64,000 nucleotides of DNA from an uncultured Lachnospiraceae bacterium (GCA_934320845.1 CAKRFU010000006.1:89085-153084); one strand, 5' to 3'; positions 25,712 through 35,769 are shown, counted from the first letter of the stretch. The notes: generated by a model not told the origin, from the sequence alone. A program made the numbers and translations.

Positions 25712-27544
25712 TTATGACTGTGCAGTTTCTGCCACTTCTTCCTTATCATTTTTTAACTTGTAATTGATACCAAGTCCCATACCGATTAAAGCGTAGAATA
25801 TAGGAGCTACTGCAATGCATGAATCGTTGGTGAGAGCTATGATAAGATAACCTATAACTGCGACAAATATGCTCACACCGATTTTTGGCATATAACCATT
25901 AAAACTATGTTTCCAGTAGAGTTTCAGACTGCTGACAAGGTACCATATAAAGAATACAAGCAATGCAATCAGTGAAATGACACCGGTCTGAACTCCTATC
26001 TGCAGGAACATGCAATGAGGTTTTGTGATAATTTCATTAGTGTGGCCTGAATTGTAAAGTCCGACTGCATCATTGTTAGGAAATGCAATAATGAAAGTAT
26101 CAGGACCTGAACCGAGGAAGAAATACTTCTTTAAAAGAGGAATTGTTCTCGCCCATATATAGCCACGCATGTTAGCAAAATGATAGTGCTTTTCAAGGAA
26201 AGAAATCGATTTATCCTGTTTTGTATACTTCATGATAGCACCGTTTGTCATTCCATAATAACTTGTATCATTGTCTTTCATCATGTTTGTAAAGTACCAC
26301 TGTTTGTCATCAATAGTAACCTGAAAACCGTTGAATGTATCGGAACGGACGGAAGAAAATGAAAAAGGAAATCTTTTATCATTTATAGTGTAAGCAGATT
26401 TATCTTCGTTGAGCGAATAAGAAATCTCATTACCTGATTTGTCAGAAAGTTTAAATATGTCATTTCCTTTTGAATCTTGTGAACATTTAACAACAAGAGT
26501 ATTATTATTGTAGACAATCGATACATTGTCTTTGTTTGTCGTAATTTCACTAAGCGGATGGTATTCAGCTTCGCTGTTGAACATTGTTTTCAAACGATTG
26601 ATAAGAATGCCCTGATTTGCAACATTGATTCCAATAAATGCAATTATAAACAGTATCACTGCAATAATAACTATTTTTATATTTTTGATAAATACCTTTC
26701 TCATGCAGAGAAGCATTACTATAAGAGAGAATGCAAGTGCAAGAATACCGGCGCGTGACTGTGATGCAAAAAGTATTACCATGAGTGATACTATAAGGAA
26801 AGCACATCCGAGTTTTGCCCAGACTTTTTTGAGTGTAAAGATGAGGGCTGCAAGGATTGGAACCACAAGACATACATAAAAACCAACATAGTTTGGATTG
26901 TACAAAGAAAGATATGTACGTCCTTCTTCAAAATTGAATTTAAACTGCTTTCCGGTGTAGTTTGACGGTGTCATAAGTTTAAAACCTAAGTTTGTACGGA
27001 AGAAGTCATGTTTGAATGCCTGTGAAAGACCAAGAGCTGTCATAACCGATATACCGGCAACAAACCACGGCATAATACGCTTTACGGCTGCCTCCGAACG
27101 CATAATGAAAAAGCAGTAGTATGTAGTAAGGCAATATCCCATGAGAGCCCATACGGATTCAAATTGTTCATAAATTCCGGAAAAAGAAAATGACCTGTAT
27201 TTAGATGCAAGAGTTGATATAAAAGTTATACCACAGTAAATGGCAAGCGGTATAAGTTGTTTAGTCCATGCTGCCTTTTGCTCATCTGCAAAGATTACAT
27301 AAATAAGACAAAAAATGATGTAGACACATGCAATTATGAACCAGACAAGCTTTGTATGAAGGAAAAAGTCAAGTGTTTGTGACGAGCCCTTAAACCATTC
27401 AAAAGTTTCCAGTTTTGTATAATATTTATACATATAGGTAATAAGTGGAATCACGCCGAGTATAGCAATAATTGGAAGTAAAAGTCCCAATGGATATTTT
27501 TGCTCAGCAGATGCCTGATTTTTTTTAGCATTCTGATATGCCAT
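25712..27544 (-). CDS. O-antigen ligase/polymerase family membrane protein (Wzy/WaaL-like)
   Basis: A 610-residue polytopic membrane protein with about twelve hydrophobic segments. NPNYVGFYVCLVVPI and FASQSRAGILAL are the Wzy_C/WaaL-type core with the conserved Arg. A large hydrophilic insert (about residues 340-450) probably faces outward, followed by YIWARTIPLLKKY and LGSGPDTF, a family hallmark. The ATG at 27544 follows GGGAGGA; the longer frame has no SD. It would join or polymerise lipid-linked glycan. It is divergent from the long glycan operon, sharing the promoter region, so functional coupling is likely. Confidence 0.85.
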   Translation of the reverse strand: MAYQNAKKNQASAEQKYPLGLLLPIIAILGVIPLITYMYKYYTKLETFEWFKGSSQTLDFFLHTKLVWFIIACVYIIFCLIYVIFADEQKAAWTKQLIPLAIYCGITFISTLASKYRSFSFSGIYEQFESVWALMGYCLTTYYCFFIMRSEAAVKRIMPWFVAGISVMTALGLSQAFKHDFFRTNLGFKLMTPSNYTGKQFKFNFEEGRTYLSLYNPNYVGFYVCLVVPILAALIFTLKKVWAKLGCAFLIVSLMVILFASQSRAGILALAFSLIVMLLCMRKVFIKNIKIVIIAVILFIIAFIGINVANQGILINRLKTMFNSEAEYHPLSEITTNKDNVSIVYNNNTLVVKCSQDSKGNDIFKLSDKSGNEISYSLNEDKSAYTINDKRFPFSFSSVRSDTFNGFQVTIDDKQWYFTNMMKDNDTSYYGMTNGAIMKYTKQDKSISFLEKHYHFANMRGYIWARTIPLLKKYFFLGSGPDTFIIAFPNNDAVGLYNSGHTNEIITKPHCMFLQIGVQTGVISLIALLVFFIWYLVSSLKLYWKHSFNGYMPKIGVSIFVAVIGYLIIALTNDSCIAVAPIFYALIGMGLGINYKLKNDKEEVAETAQS

Positions 27545-27593
27545 AATAGTCCTCCCTAAAATAAAATTGTTGCCGAAAGTCAGTAACATATAT

Positions 27594-27621
27594 ATTATAC
27601 ATACATTTTTGAAAGAAACAA
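27594..27621 (-). promoter_or_regulatory. sigma-A promoter of the Wzy/WaaL-like gene
   Basis: On the minus strand: TTGTTT (27621-27616), 16 bases, TATAAT (27599-27594). The two divergent -35 boxes are only 8 bases apart, so one regulator could act on both. Confidence 0.65.
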
Positions 27622-27629
27622 CACTAAAG

Positions 27630-27658
27630 TTGACATTAAATAGAGAAATTAGTAAAAT
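27630..27658 (+). promoter_or_regulatory. sigma-A promoter of the glycan operon
   Basis: Consensus TTGACA (27630-27635), 17 bases, TAAAAT (27653-27658). The transcript begins about 70 bases before the sugar transferase gene. Confidence 0.82.
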
Positions 27659-27681
27659 GAGTGGTATTGTATATACGAAGG

Positions 27682-27700
27682 CCTGACATTTGTTGTCAGG
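27682..27700 (+). other. hairpin in the 5' leader of the glycan operon
   Basis: CCTGACA (27682-27688) pairs with TGTCAGG (27694-27700) around a 5-base loop, in the untranslated leader. No T-run follows, so it is not a terminator; a stability element is possible. Confidence 0.5.
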
Positions 27701-27737
27701 TAAATAAGTATTTGTTATTTTAGAAATGAGGATTAAA

Positions 27738-29159
27738 ATGAAAAATTATGACCCATACAAAAAAACTATATTGTTTTTTGCATCGCTCATAAATATAGTA
27801 TTGATGGCACTGGTGTTTTCATATTCATGGTATCATTATTATGCGGGAACCATGTTTGTTACAACTTTCTATCGCAGGGGACACTATGCAATCATAGGTT
27901 TGTATGCAATGATATTATTTTTCTTTTCAACGATGTATGGAAGCATGAAGATAGGACAATACAGAAGGCTTGAAGTTATGCTGTCACAGTATCTTAGTCT
28001 TTTTTTGTCAAATGTTGTTATGTATTTTATTATATCATTGCTTGCATTTGGCTTTGTAAATCCTATTTATCTTGTGGGTATAATGGCAGTTGAGATGTTT
28101 GTTTCAACAGTATGGAATTTTCTGATTATACATTTTTATAACAGAATATTCCAGCCGTGGAAGATACTATTGATATATGGGGACAGACCTGCTGCAGACC
28201 TCGTGTATAAAGTTGAAGCAAGAAGAGACAAATATGCGATATATGATGCAATAAATATAGATGAAGGAATTGACAGGATAGCAGAAAAAATAAAAAACTT
28301 TCAGGCGGTAATTATAGGTGATATATCGGCAGAAAAAAGAAATGATATGCTGAAATATTGCTACGCAAATAAAGTAAGAGCGTACGTAATACCAAAGATT
28401 TCAGATATTATACTTATGGGAGCAGACAGGATTCATGTATTTGACACACCATTTCTTCTCTCAAAAGGATACACATTAAGTTTTGACCAGAGATTGTTTA
28501 AGAGAGCATTGGATCTTATTATAGCTGTACCTATGACAATTATAGCATCACCGGTTATGCTGTTTACGGCGATAGCAATAAAGCTTTACGACAGAGGTCC
28601 GGTGTTTTACAAACAGATTCGCTGTACAAAATATGAGAGAGAGTTTGAAATATATAAATTTAGGAGTATGATAGTAAATGCAGAGGATGACGGTGTAGCA
28701 AAACTTGCAAAAGAAAATGATGAGCGTATCACTCCGGTAGGAAAATTTATCAGGGCAACACGAGTTGACGAATTGCCACAGTTATTCAATATAATAAAGG
28801 GAGATATGTCATTTGTGGGTCCAAGACCTGAAAGACCGGAGATAATGAAGCAGTATTGTGAGGAAATGCCGGAATTTCCATTTAGGACAAGGGTAAAAGC
28901 AGGACTTACCGGTTATGCGCAGGTTTATGGAAAATACAATACAACACCGTATGACAAATTAAAATTGGATTTATTTTATATTGAAAACTATTCATTGTGG
29001 ACGGACATAAAACTTATACTTATGACAGTTAAAACAGTGTTGAAAAAAGAGGCAACAGAGGGTGTTGCAGACAACCAGACGACGGCTGAGAAAATTGTGG
29101 ATGAAAATACGGATTCAGTGGAAAAGATAGTTGAGGAAATTGTAAAAAATGATCAGTAA
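27738..29159 (+). CDS. polyprenyl-phosphate sugar-1-phosphate transferase (initiating glycosyltransferase)
   Basis: A 473-residue membrane enzyme that starts glycan assembly by moving a sugar-1-phosphate from a nucleotide sugar to undecaprenyl phosphate. The N-terminal half has four or five hydrophobic segments and a CoA-binding-like cytoplasmic region. The C-terminal catalytic domain (about 255-450) shows YKFRSM, TRVDELPQLFNI, KGDMSFVGPRPERP and KAGLTGYAQV. A Lys/Glu-rich tail ends the protein. The ATG at 27738 uses GAGG at 27728-27731. It overlaps the next gene by 11 bases. The sugar (hexose or HexNAc derivative) is not determined. Confidence 0.92.
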   Translation: MKNYDPYKKTILFFASLINIVLMALVFSYSWYHYYAGTMFVTTFYRRGHYAIIGLYAMILFFFSTMYGSMKIGQYRRLEVMLSQYLSLFLSNVVMYFIISLLAFGFVNPIYLVGIMAVEMFVSTVWNFLIIHFYNRIFQPWKILLIYGDRPAADLVYKVEARRDKYAIYDAINIDEGIDRIAEKIKNFQAVIIGDISAEKRNDMLKYCYANKVRAYVIPKISDIILMGADRIHVFDTPFLLSKGYTLSFDQRLFKRALDLIIAVPMTIIASPVMLFTAIAIKLYDRGPVFYKQIRCTKYEREFEIYKFRSMIVNAEDDGVAKLAKENDERITPVGKFIRATRVDELPQLFNIIKGDMSFVGPRPERPEIMKQYCEEMPEFPFRTRVKAGLTGYAQVYGKYNTTPYDKLKLDLFYIENYSLWTDIKLILMTVKTVLKKEATEGVADNQTTAEKIVDENTDSVEKIVEEIVKNDQ

Positions 29160-30348
29160 AAATAAAAAGGCGCTTCTTGTTACAAGAGTGAGCGGTTTTG
29201 TGCCGCAATTTGAAATGAATAATGTAAAAATACTGCAGGAAATGGGGTATGAAGTGCATTATGCGTCAAACTTTGATACTGTAGTATATGGAAATGATAA
29301 TAGCAGACTTGAAGAAACGGGGATAATCTGCCATCAGATAGATTTTCAGCGTTCACCTTTTTCAAAAAACGTAAAGATAGCCTATAAACAGCTTGAAAAG
29401 TTAATGATTGATGAAAAATTTGATTTTATACATTGTCATATGCCTATGAGTGGTGTGCTGGCACGAGTTGCAGCACAGAAAGTAAGAAAAGGGACAGGAA
29501 GAAATGTACCTGTTATATATACGGCACATGGTTTGCATTTTTATACGGGAGCACCTATAAAGAACTGGGTGTATTATCCTATAGAAAGATATCTTGCAAG
29601 ATATACGGACAGACTGATACTTATAAATGAAGAAGATTATAAAAGAGCAGGCAGGTTTCCAGTGCGTGGAAAGGTTGAGCATACAATGGGAATAGGCATG
29701 AATCTTTCAAAATATAAAAAATATGATGGGAGTCCAAAAGAAAAAAACAAAAGAACCATATATGAAAGATTTGGAATTCATAATAATGACAATATAATTG
29801 TAAGTGTAGGAGAACTTAGTAAAAGAAAAAATCATATATGCATTATAGAGGCAATGGCTCTGCTTAAAGATATGAATATATCATATCTTATATGTGGTGC
29901 TGGAGCAATGGAACAACAGTTAAGACAAAAGGCAGAAGAACTTGGAGTAGAAAAGCAGGTTATTTTTGCAGGTTATGTAAAGGATGTGCCGGATGTACTT
30001 AACGAGTGTGATTGTTTTGTATTTCCATCTTTTCAGGAAGGGCTGCCTGTTGCTGTTATGGAAGCGATGGCAGTTGGACTTCCAATAATTGCTTCTGATA
30101 TAAGAGGTGTCAGAGAACTTGTTATACATGCAAAAGGCGGATATCTTGTAAATGGTCATGATTCAGAGGATTACGCTGTTAAAATAAGAAGGATGTTTAC
30201 GGAAAAGTATGGAAAAAGTGCTGTTCCAAGAAATGAAAGAAGAAGACAGATGGGCGGGTTTAATATGGAACATGTCAAAAAATATAGTATAGAAGTTGTA
30301 GACAAGCAAATGCGTGAAATATATGCAGATTTATTGGGAGGAGAATAA
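29149..30348 (+). CDS. glycosyltransferase family 4
   Basis: A 399-residue GT-B enzyme. The N-terminal acceptor domain shows DFIHCHMPMSGVLAR and YTAHGLHFYTGAP. The C-terminal nucleotide-sugar domain shows VSVGELSKRKNH and the E-x7-E motif FPSFQEGLPVAVMEAMAVGLP. It probably adds the second sugar to the lipid-linked intermediate, as it directly follows and overlaps the initiating transferase gene. The similarity is to EpsF/WbnK-like GT4 proteins; the sugar is unknown. Confidence 0.9.
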   Translation: MISKNKKALLVTRVSGFVPQFEMNNVKILQEMGYEVHYASNFDTVVYGNDNSRLEETGIICHQIDFQRSPFSKNVKIAYKQLEKLMIDEKFDFIHCHMPMSGVLARVAAQKVRKGTGRNVPVIYTAHGLHFYTGAPIKNWVYYPIERYLARYTDRLILINEEDYKRAGRFPVRGKVEHTMGIGMNLSKYKKYDGSPKEKNKRTIYERFGIHNNDNIIVSVGELSKRKNHICIIEAMALLKDMNISYLICGAGAMEQQLRQKAEELGVEKQVIFAGYVKDVPDVLNECDCFVFPSFQEGLPVAVMEAMAVGLPIIASDIRGVRELVIHAKGGYLVNGHDSEDYAVKIRRMFTEKYGKSAVPRNERRRQMGGFNMEHVKKYSIEVVDKQMREIYADLLGGE

Positions 30349-30349
30349 A

Positions 30350-31327
30350 GTGATACAGGTACTAATGTCCACATACAATGGGAAGGACTATTTGAGAGAG
30401 CAAATAGACAGTATACTGGCACAAAATTGTAAAGAGCAGATGGGTGTAAGCCTGAAGCTTTTTATACGAGATGATGGTTCAAGTGACGGAACACAAAAGA
30501 TTCTTGCTGAATATGCAGAAAAATATCCAGATAAAATCAGTTGGTATCAGGGGGAGAACATCGGAGTTATAAAAAGCTTTTTTGAATTGATAGAAAAGTC
30601 TGATGAAAAAGCGGAGTATTATGCATTTTCAGATCAGGATGATTATTGGCATAAAGGAAAATTAAGTGCAGGGATAAAACAGATAAAGAATATGGCAAAT
30701 GATGATGTCAAAGAGCCGTTATTATACTGTTGCAGTCCGTTGCTTGTAGATGAAAATTTAAATGAAATTAATAATAAAATGACAAGAAAAGAAAAGAGAG
30801 CAGGCTTTGAAAATGCTGTGGTGGAAAATATAGTCACAGGATGCACAATAATAATGAATAAGACACTGCGTGACATGTCAAAAGCATACCCGCCAAAATT
30901 TACAGTTATGCATGATTGGTGGTTTTATCTTTTAGCAAGCTGCTACGGAAAAGTATATTATGATAAAAATCAATATATAAGTTATAGGCAGCATGGGACA
31001 AATACTGTTGGATACAATACAAGCAAAGTAAAAGAATTTAAAGACAGGGTAAAAAGATTTAGAGGAAACAGGCAGAATATAACAAAGCAACTGTCAGAGT
31101 TTATAAGAATTTATAAGTTATATAAGAAAAAAGAACCTGATAACACATTGTTTTTTAATGATGAAGTAAAAAGAAAAACAAGATTGGCATGCGAGCTTGT
31201 AAAATACAGTAAGAAAGTAAAATATCTTCCTAAGAGGGCATCTATATTGAAAAAAACAGGAATATACAGACAGAGAAAGATAGACAACATAATATTTCAA
31301 ATAATACTTTTATCGGGAAGTTACTAG
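30350..31327 (+). CDS. glycosyltransferase family 2, rhamnosyltransferase-like
   Basis: 325 residues. The start is GTG at 30350, preceded by GGGAGGAG and one base after the GT4 stop; the longer frame starts inside that gene. The GT-A domain begins QVLMSTYNGKDYLREQID, has RDDGSSDGT and the metal-binding FSDQDDYW, typical of rhamnosyltransferases of the RfbF type. FTVMHDWWFYLLA is the acceptor-side motif of that subgroup. The stop codon TAG is formed by the first bases of a palindromic element. Confidence 0.88.
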   Translation: MIQVLMSTYNGKDYLREQIDSILAQNCKEQMGVSLKLFIRDDGSSDGTQKILAEYAEKYPDKISWYQGENIGVIKSFFELIEKSDEKAEYYAFSDQDDYWHKGKLSAGIKQIKNMANDDVKEPLLYCCSPLLVDENLNEINNKMTRKEKRAGFENAVVENIVTGCTIIMNKTLRDMSKAYPPKFTVMHDWWFYLLASCYGKVYYDKNQYISYRQHGTNTVGYNTSKVKEFKDRVKRFRGNRQNITKQLSEFIRIYKLYKKKEPDNTLFFNDEVKRKTRLACELVKYSKKVKYLPKRASILKKTGIYRQRKIDNIIFQIILLSGSY

Positions 31328-31370
31328 TACAATGAATAATTAAAAATTGATTTAATTTTCGTTGTACTAG
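31324..31370. repeat. 47-bp palindromic element with CTAGTAC ends
   Basis: Outer arms CTAGTACAA (31324-31332) and TTGTACTAG (31362-31370) are perfect inverted copies. An inner stem AATTAAA (31338-31344)/TTTAATT (31351-31357) fills the middle. The TAG stop of the upstream gene is bases 2-4 of the element. There is no T-run, so it is not a standard terminator, and the operon continues. The ends resemble those of the element at 56134-56213. Confidence 0.65.
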
Positions 31371-31402
31371 AAAGGCGTATTTTTAAAGAAACGAGGACAA
31401 GA

Positions 31403-33079
31403 ATGGGGATAGTGGCAAAATTCAGTAAGATTAGAGGATATATAAAAGATTATGGTATAAATTATGCAGTAAAAAAGATATATTACAGGTTTGAAATTAA
31501 ATATATAAAAGGAAAGAAATATTGCCCATTTGGAATATCTGAGGAACAAAGAAAAGTAGAAGAAGCATATAAAAGTACAAAATCCATAAAAGTAAGTATA
31601 ATTGTGCCGCTTTATAATACACCGAAGGAATATCTGATTCAGATGCTGGAATCGGTGAGAGCACAAACATATTACAACTGGGAGTTGTGTATGGCAGATG
31701 CGAGTGAGAATAAATACGGATATATTGAAGAAATTATAAAAAAATATGCTGTAAAAGATGCAAGGATTAAATATAAGCATCTTGATAAAAATCAGGGAAT
31801 ATCAATAAATTCAAATGAAGCAGCAAAAATGGCATCAGGAGAGTATATGGTATTACTTGACCATGATGATATGCTTCATCCGTCAGCGTTGTATTATGTG
31901 GTAAAGGCAATAGAAAAAGAAAATGCAGAATTTATCTATACCGATGAACTTTCGTTTGATGGGACACCGAACAGGGTACAGAGTATAAATTTTAAACCGG
32001 ATTTTTCTTGGGAAACATTTAGATATAATAATTTTATATGTCATTTGGCAGCTTTTAAGAGAGAAATGTTTGAGGATGTGGGCGGTTTTAGTAAAGAGTG
32101 TGAAGGTGCGCAGGATTATGATTTGTTTTTTAAGTTGTTTGAAAAAACAGATAAGATAGTGCATATTCAGAAAGTTCTTTATTACTGGCGGGTATATCAG
32201 GATTCATCTGCATCTGGTATAGATGCGAAGCCATATATAATAGATGCGGGAATAAAGGCGATTGAAGGTCACTTAAATAGAAAAAAAATTGAATATGATG
32301 ATATTGTGCCTGAGTATGGACATGGACCGTTTTATAGAGTAAATTATAAAATAACTGATAGAAAAAGAGTTAAGATATACGCACAGGATGAAGCATTAAA
32401 GGAAAGTTTGTCAGAAGAAATTGTCCAAAATGAAAGATATACAATAGATGTTGATATTGTAAAAAGTAAGAATATTATAGCAGAATTGAAAAAAGAAGAT
32501 GAATTGGTATATGATATTATAATTTTGGCAAGAAGCGGTTACAAAATGTATTTTAATAAAAATGGCGGTTATAATGGATTGGTTGAAGAACTTATAAGAT
32601 GTCTTGAAACTGATGAAAATCAAGTTGTATCAAACACTCTGATAAATGAAAAGGGTAGATATGAAAATGCAGGCTGGAGTTATAATATCGGATGGAAAGA
32701 TAATGTAAGACCTATTTGCAAAAATGTTCCGGTAAATGAATCTGGGTATATGAACAGACTTCATTTCAGACAGACAGTATCATTATTAGATGGAAGTATG
32801 CTTGCAATGAAGAAAGATATTTTTGTCAAATGGTATGAAAAAAAGGGATGTTCAGGACATAGTTTTGATATTTTTTCATGTAGAAGCTGGTTTGAAATTT
32901 GTATGGAAAATGAAAAAACAGGAGGAAATAGTATTATTACACCTTATTATCCGGCTGTTGAAAATGGAGGAACATCAAAAAATGAAAAAAAATATCCGGC
33001 TGATATTAAAATTGACGGACGGGACAGATATATAAACAGAGGAATGGAAAAGTTTGGCAGGGAGTACTTGTTGTGGTAG
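31403..33079 (+). CDS. glycosyltransferase family 2, two-domain type with degenerate second domain
   Basis: 558 residues. The first GT-A domain (about 55-290) is intact: VSIIVPLYNTPKEY, the metal motif LLDHDDMLHPSA, and GAQDYDLFFKLFEKT. The remaining part aligns by eye with the second GT2 domain of the 737-residue protein at 37000 but has lost its sugar-binding and DxD-like residues; only GSMLAMKKDIF and the end region are recognisable. GAGG precedes the ATG. One functional sugar transfer is therefore expected. Its neighbour downstream shows the reverse pattern. Confidence 0.85.
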   Translation: MGIVAKFSKIRGYIKDYGINYAVKKIYYRFEIKYIKGKKYCPFGISEEQRKVEEAYKSTKSIKVSIIVPLYNTPKEYLIQMLESVRAQTYYNWELCMADASENKYGYIEEIIKKYAVKDARIKYKHLDKNQGISINSNEAAKMASGEYMVLLDHDDMLHPSALYYVVKAIEKENAEFIYTDELSFDGTPNRVQSINFKPDFSWETFRYNNFICHLAAFKREMFEDVGGFSKECEGAQDYDLFFKLFEKTDKIVHIQKVLYYWRVYQDSSASGIDAKPYIIDAGIKAIEGHLNRKKIEYDDIVPEYGHGPFYRVNYKITDRKRVKIYAQDEALKESLSEEIVQNERYTIDVDIVKSKNIIAELKKEDELVYDIIILARSGYKMYFNKNGGYNGLVEELIRCLETDENQVVSNTLINEKGRYENAGWSYNIGWKDNVRPICKNVPVNESGYMNRLHFRQTVSLLDGSMLAMKKDIFVKWYEKKGCSGHSFDIFSCRSWFEICMENEKTGGNSIITPYYPAVENGGTSKNEKKYPADIKIDGRDRYINRGMEKFGREYLLW

Positions 33080-33101
33080 ACAGATAATTGGAGGTTGTAT
33101 T

Positions 33102-34904
33102 TTGAGTGACATGAAGGCAAAAATTAAATATCTGCTGTGTTCCAATAAAATGACAAATTCTATGCTTAAAATTTATTTTGGTATAAAAAAAGATGGAATA
33201 TTGCATGTAAAGGATGTTTTGAAAACTGAAAAATACAACAGAAGATATAGAAGACCATTTATTGTTGAAAGCAATGAAATAAAAAGACAAAGAAAGATGG
33301 CATACAATTTTAATAAAAAAATATTGATAGGTATTTCATGTAAAGAAAAAAAGTTTGAAAATATCTGTGCCAGTATAATTTCTATAGCAAATCAAAGTAT
33401 TAATGATGTGAGTGAAGTAGTATGCTTAAACGTATCTGAAAAAATCAAAGCTGATTTAATAAAAATTGCGGATAAAGATTTAGGTGTAAAAATAAAAATC
33501 GTAAACCAATACAGTGAGATATGCAGCTATTTGGAGGAAGGTCTGTTTTCGTGTTATGGAGAAATATGTGCAGGGGATATTCTTCATCCCTATACCTTAT
33601 TTTATTTGGAAAAACAAATAGATAAAAGTGATGAAAGTTTGATAATTTATTTCGATGAATGGCATTTTAAAAAGGATGTCAAAAAAGCACTTGAAAACAA
33701 TTACAAGAGTGATTTTTCGTTATTGACATTTTATTCCGAAAATATCATTGGTGATTTTTTCTTTACCGATGCAGAAAGTTTTAAGAAACTTGACGGATAT
33801 GATATTAATAAAAAAAGTGCAAAATATTATGATTATGTATTAAGGTTTACGGAACAGAAAAATTTAATATCCACAGATGCAGCAAGCAAATATATTATTC
33901 ATATAACAGAGCCGATGTATTATAAAAAATGTGGAGATGTTACAAGAGAAGCAAAAATTGAAAAGGATGTTTTTGAAATAGAAGCTTTAAATGAACACTT
34001 GGAAAGGTGTGGAATAGAAGTACAAATAAGGTATGATGATGAACTGTTTCAAAGACATATCTTCTATCCAATAAAAAAGAAAGAAAAAGTATCTATTATC
34101 ATTCCGAATAAGGAACATAAAAATGATTTAAAGCGATGCATAGATTCAATAAGGAAAAAGACAAAATATGCCAATTATGATATTGTAATAGTGGAAAACG
34201 GAAGTCAAAGTGATGAGATAAAGCAATATTATAAAGAAATATCAAAACAAAGCGAGATTAAAGTAATAGAATGGGATAGAGGTTTTAATTTTTCTGCCAT
34301 AAATAATTATGGTGTGAAAAGTGTAGATGGAGAATACATCATTTTGCTAAATAATGATGTTGAGATAATATCTGAGAACTGGATAGATGAAATGCTTACA
34401 TATGCGCAATTGCCGGAAGTTGGGGCGGTCGGATGTATGCTCTACTATCCGGATGATACTGTTCAGCATGCGGGGGTTATTTTAGGCATTGGCGGTGTTG
34501 CCGGTCATTCACACAAACATTTTAGAGCTTCGCAAAGAGGATACAATGAGAGGATGTTATATCCACAAGAGTTAAGTGCAGTTACTGCGGCATGCATGAT
34601 GACCAAAAAAGAAACATATTTGAAAGCAGGGGGACTTGACGAAAGATTTCAGGTTGCATTCAATGATATCGATTATTGCATGCAAGTAAGGAAACTAGGT
34701 TTAAAAGTTATGTTTACCCCATATGCAAAGCTTTATCACTATGAATCAATAAGCAGAGGATATGAGACGACTGAAGCAAAAGAAAAAAGATTTAGGAGTG
34801 AAACAGAGTTATTTTTAAATAAATGGAAAGTGGAATTAGAGAAAGGTGACCCATATTATAATCCACATCTGACATTGAGATATGAAAATTTTGAAATGAA
34901 ATAA
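33102..34904 (+). CDS. glycosyltransferase family 2, two-domain type with degenerate first domain
   Basis: 600 residues. The start is TTG at 33102 (LSDMKAKIK), 7 bases after GGAGG; the frame open from 33054 overlaps the previous gene and has no SD. The first domain (about 60-320) has lost the metal motif (CAGDILHP instead of DxDD) though YYDYVLRFTEQ still matches GAQDYDFTLRFTE. The second domain (about 325-595) is intact: VSIIIPNKEHKNDLKRC, LLNNDVEIISENW, SAVTAACMMTKKE and FNDIDYCMQVRK. It probably transfers one sugar. It is the complement of the preceding gene. Confidence 0.85.
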   Translation: MSDMKAKIKYLLCSNKMTNSMLKIYFGIKKDGILHVKDVLKTEKYNRRYRRPFIVESNEIKRQRKMAYNFNKKILIGISCKEKKFENICASIISIANQSINDVSEVVCLNVSEKIKADLIKIADKDLGVKIKIVNQYSEICSYLEEGLFSCYGEICAGDILHPYTLFYLEKQIDKSDESLIIYFDEWHFKKDVKKALENNYKSDFSLLTFYSENIIGDFFFTDAESFKKLDGYDINKKSAKYYDYVLRFTEQKNLISTDAASKYIIHITEPMYYKKCGDVTREAKIEKDVFEIEALNEHLERCGIEVQIRYDDELFQRHIFYPIKKKEKVSIIIPNKEHKNDLKRCIDSIRKKTKYANYDIVIVENGSQSDEIKQYYKEISKQSEIKVIEWDRGFNFSAINNYGVKSVDGEYIILLNNDVEIISENWIDEMLTYAQLPEVGAVGCMLYYPDDTVQHAGVILGIGGVAGHSHKHFRASQRGYNERMLYPQELSAVTAACMMTKKETYLKAGGLDERFQVAFNDIDYCMQVRKLGLKVMFTPYAKLYHYESISRGYETTEAKEKRFRSETELFLNKWKVELEKGDPYYNPHLTLRYENFEMK

Positions 34905-34919
34905 ATAATAAGGAGCATT

Positions 34920-35747
34920 ATGAAAAATACAAAAAAAATGCCGGCAGCAATCTGTATGGTAAAAGAAAGTATAGAAAGTCATAAGATGGTATTTAATCTT
35001 GCAAAAAATGATTTTAAAACAAAATATGCAGGCTCATATCTTGGTATAATTTGGGCTTTTGTTCAACCTGTAGTGACAATTTTATTGTATTGGTTTGTAT
35101 TTCAGGTAGGCTTTAGAAGCAGACCGCTTGGCGATTATCCGTTTGTGTTATGGCTGACGGCGGGACTTGTTCCGTGGTTTTTTTTCAGTGATGCATGGAA
35201 TGGTGCAACAAACAGTATGCTTGAGTACAGCTTTTTAGTAAAAAAGGTTGTATTTAATATTGGAATATTACCCGTAATAAAAATATTTTCAGCTTTTTTT
35301 GTAAATATGTTTTTTACGGTATTCATGGTAATAGTATTTGCACTTAATGGCTATATGCCTAATTTGCATACATTACAGCTTATATATTGTCTTATATGTA
35401 TTATTGCTCTGTGCTGGGCATTGTCTTACTTTACTTCATCAATAATAATTTTTATAAGAGATTTAGGACATTTACTTGGCATAGTATTGCAAGTGCTTAT
35501 GTGGATGACCCCTATTATGTGGGATGTCGGAATAGTAAGACAGAGTTATCCATGGCTTGAAAAATTACTTAAGTTAAATCCGGTGTATTACATTGTTCAA
35601 GGATATAGGGATTCGATGTTTGCAAATAAATGGTTTTGGGAAAGACCTATGTGGACAATATATTTTTGGGGGCTTGTTATTATATTGTTTGTGATTGGTG
35701 CACATGTCTTCCAAAAATTAAGACCTCATTTTGCAGATGTTTTGTAA
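34920..35747 (+). CDS. polysaccharide ABC exporter membrane subunit (Wzm/TagG-like)
   Basis: A 275-residue ABC-2 permease. LAKNDFKTKYAGSYLGIIWAFVQP is the conserved start of the family (given in parts: NDFKTKYAGSYLG and IWAFVQP). About six membrane segments follow, then NPVYYIVQGYRDSMF before the last helices. It exports a completed, lipid-linked polysaccharide or teichoic acid chain across the membrane. AGGAG precedes the ATG. The ATPase gene follows after 22 bases. Confidence 0.93.
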   Translation: MKNTKKMPAAICMVKESIESHKMVFNLAKNDFKTKYAGSYLGIIWAFVQPVVTILLYWFVFQVGFRSRPLGDYPFVLWLTAGLVPWFFFSDAWNGATNSMLEYSFLVKKVVFNIGILPVIKIFSAFFVNMFFTVFMVIVFALNGYMPNLHTLQLIYCLICIIALCWALSYFTSSIIIFIRDLGHLLGIVLQVLMWMTPIMWDVGIVRQSYPWLEKLLKLNPVYYIVQGYRDSMFANKWFWERPMWTIYFWGLVIILFVIGAHVFQKLRPHFADVL

Positions 35748-35769
35748 TTAGAGAAAGGAACAGTTTCAA

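Noticed and set aside
31367..31780. 137-residue minus-strand open frame
   Set aside because: Phe/Cys/Tyr-rich shadow opposite the GT2 gene at 31403; no SD.
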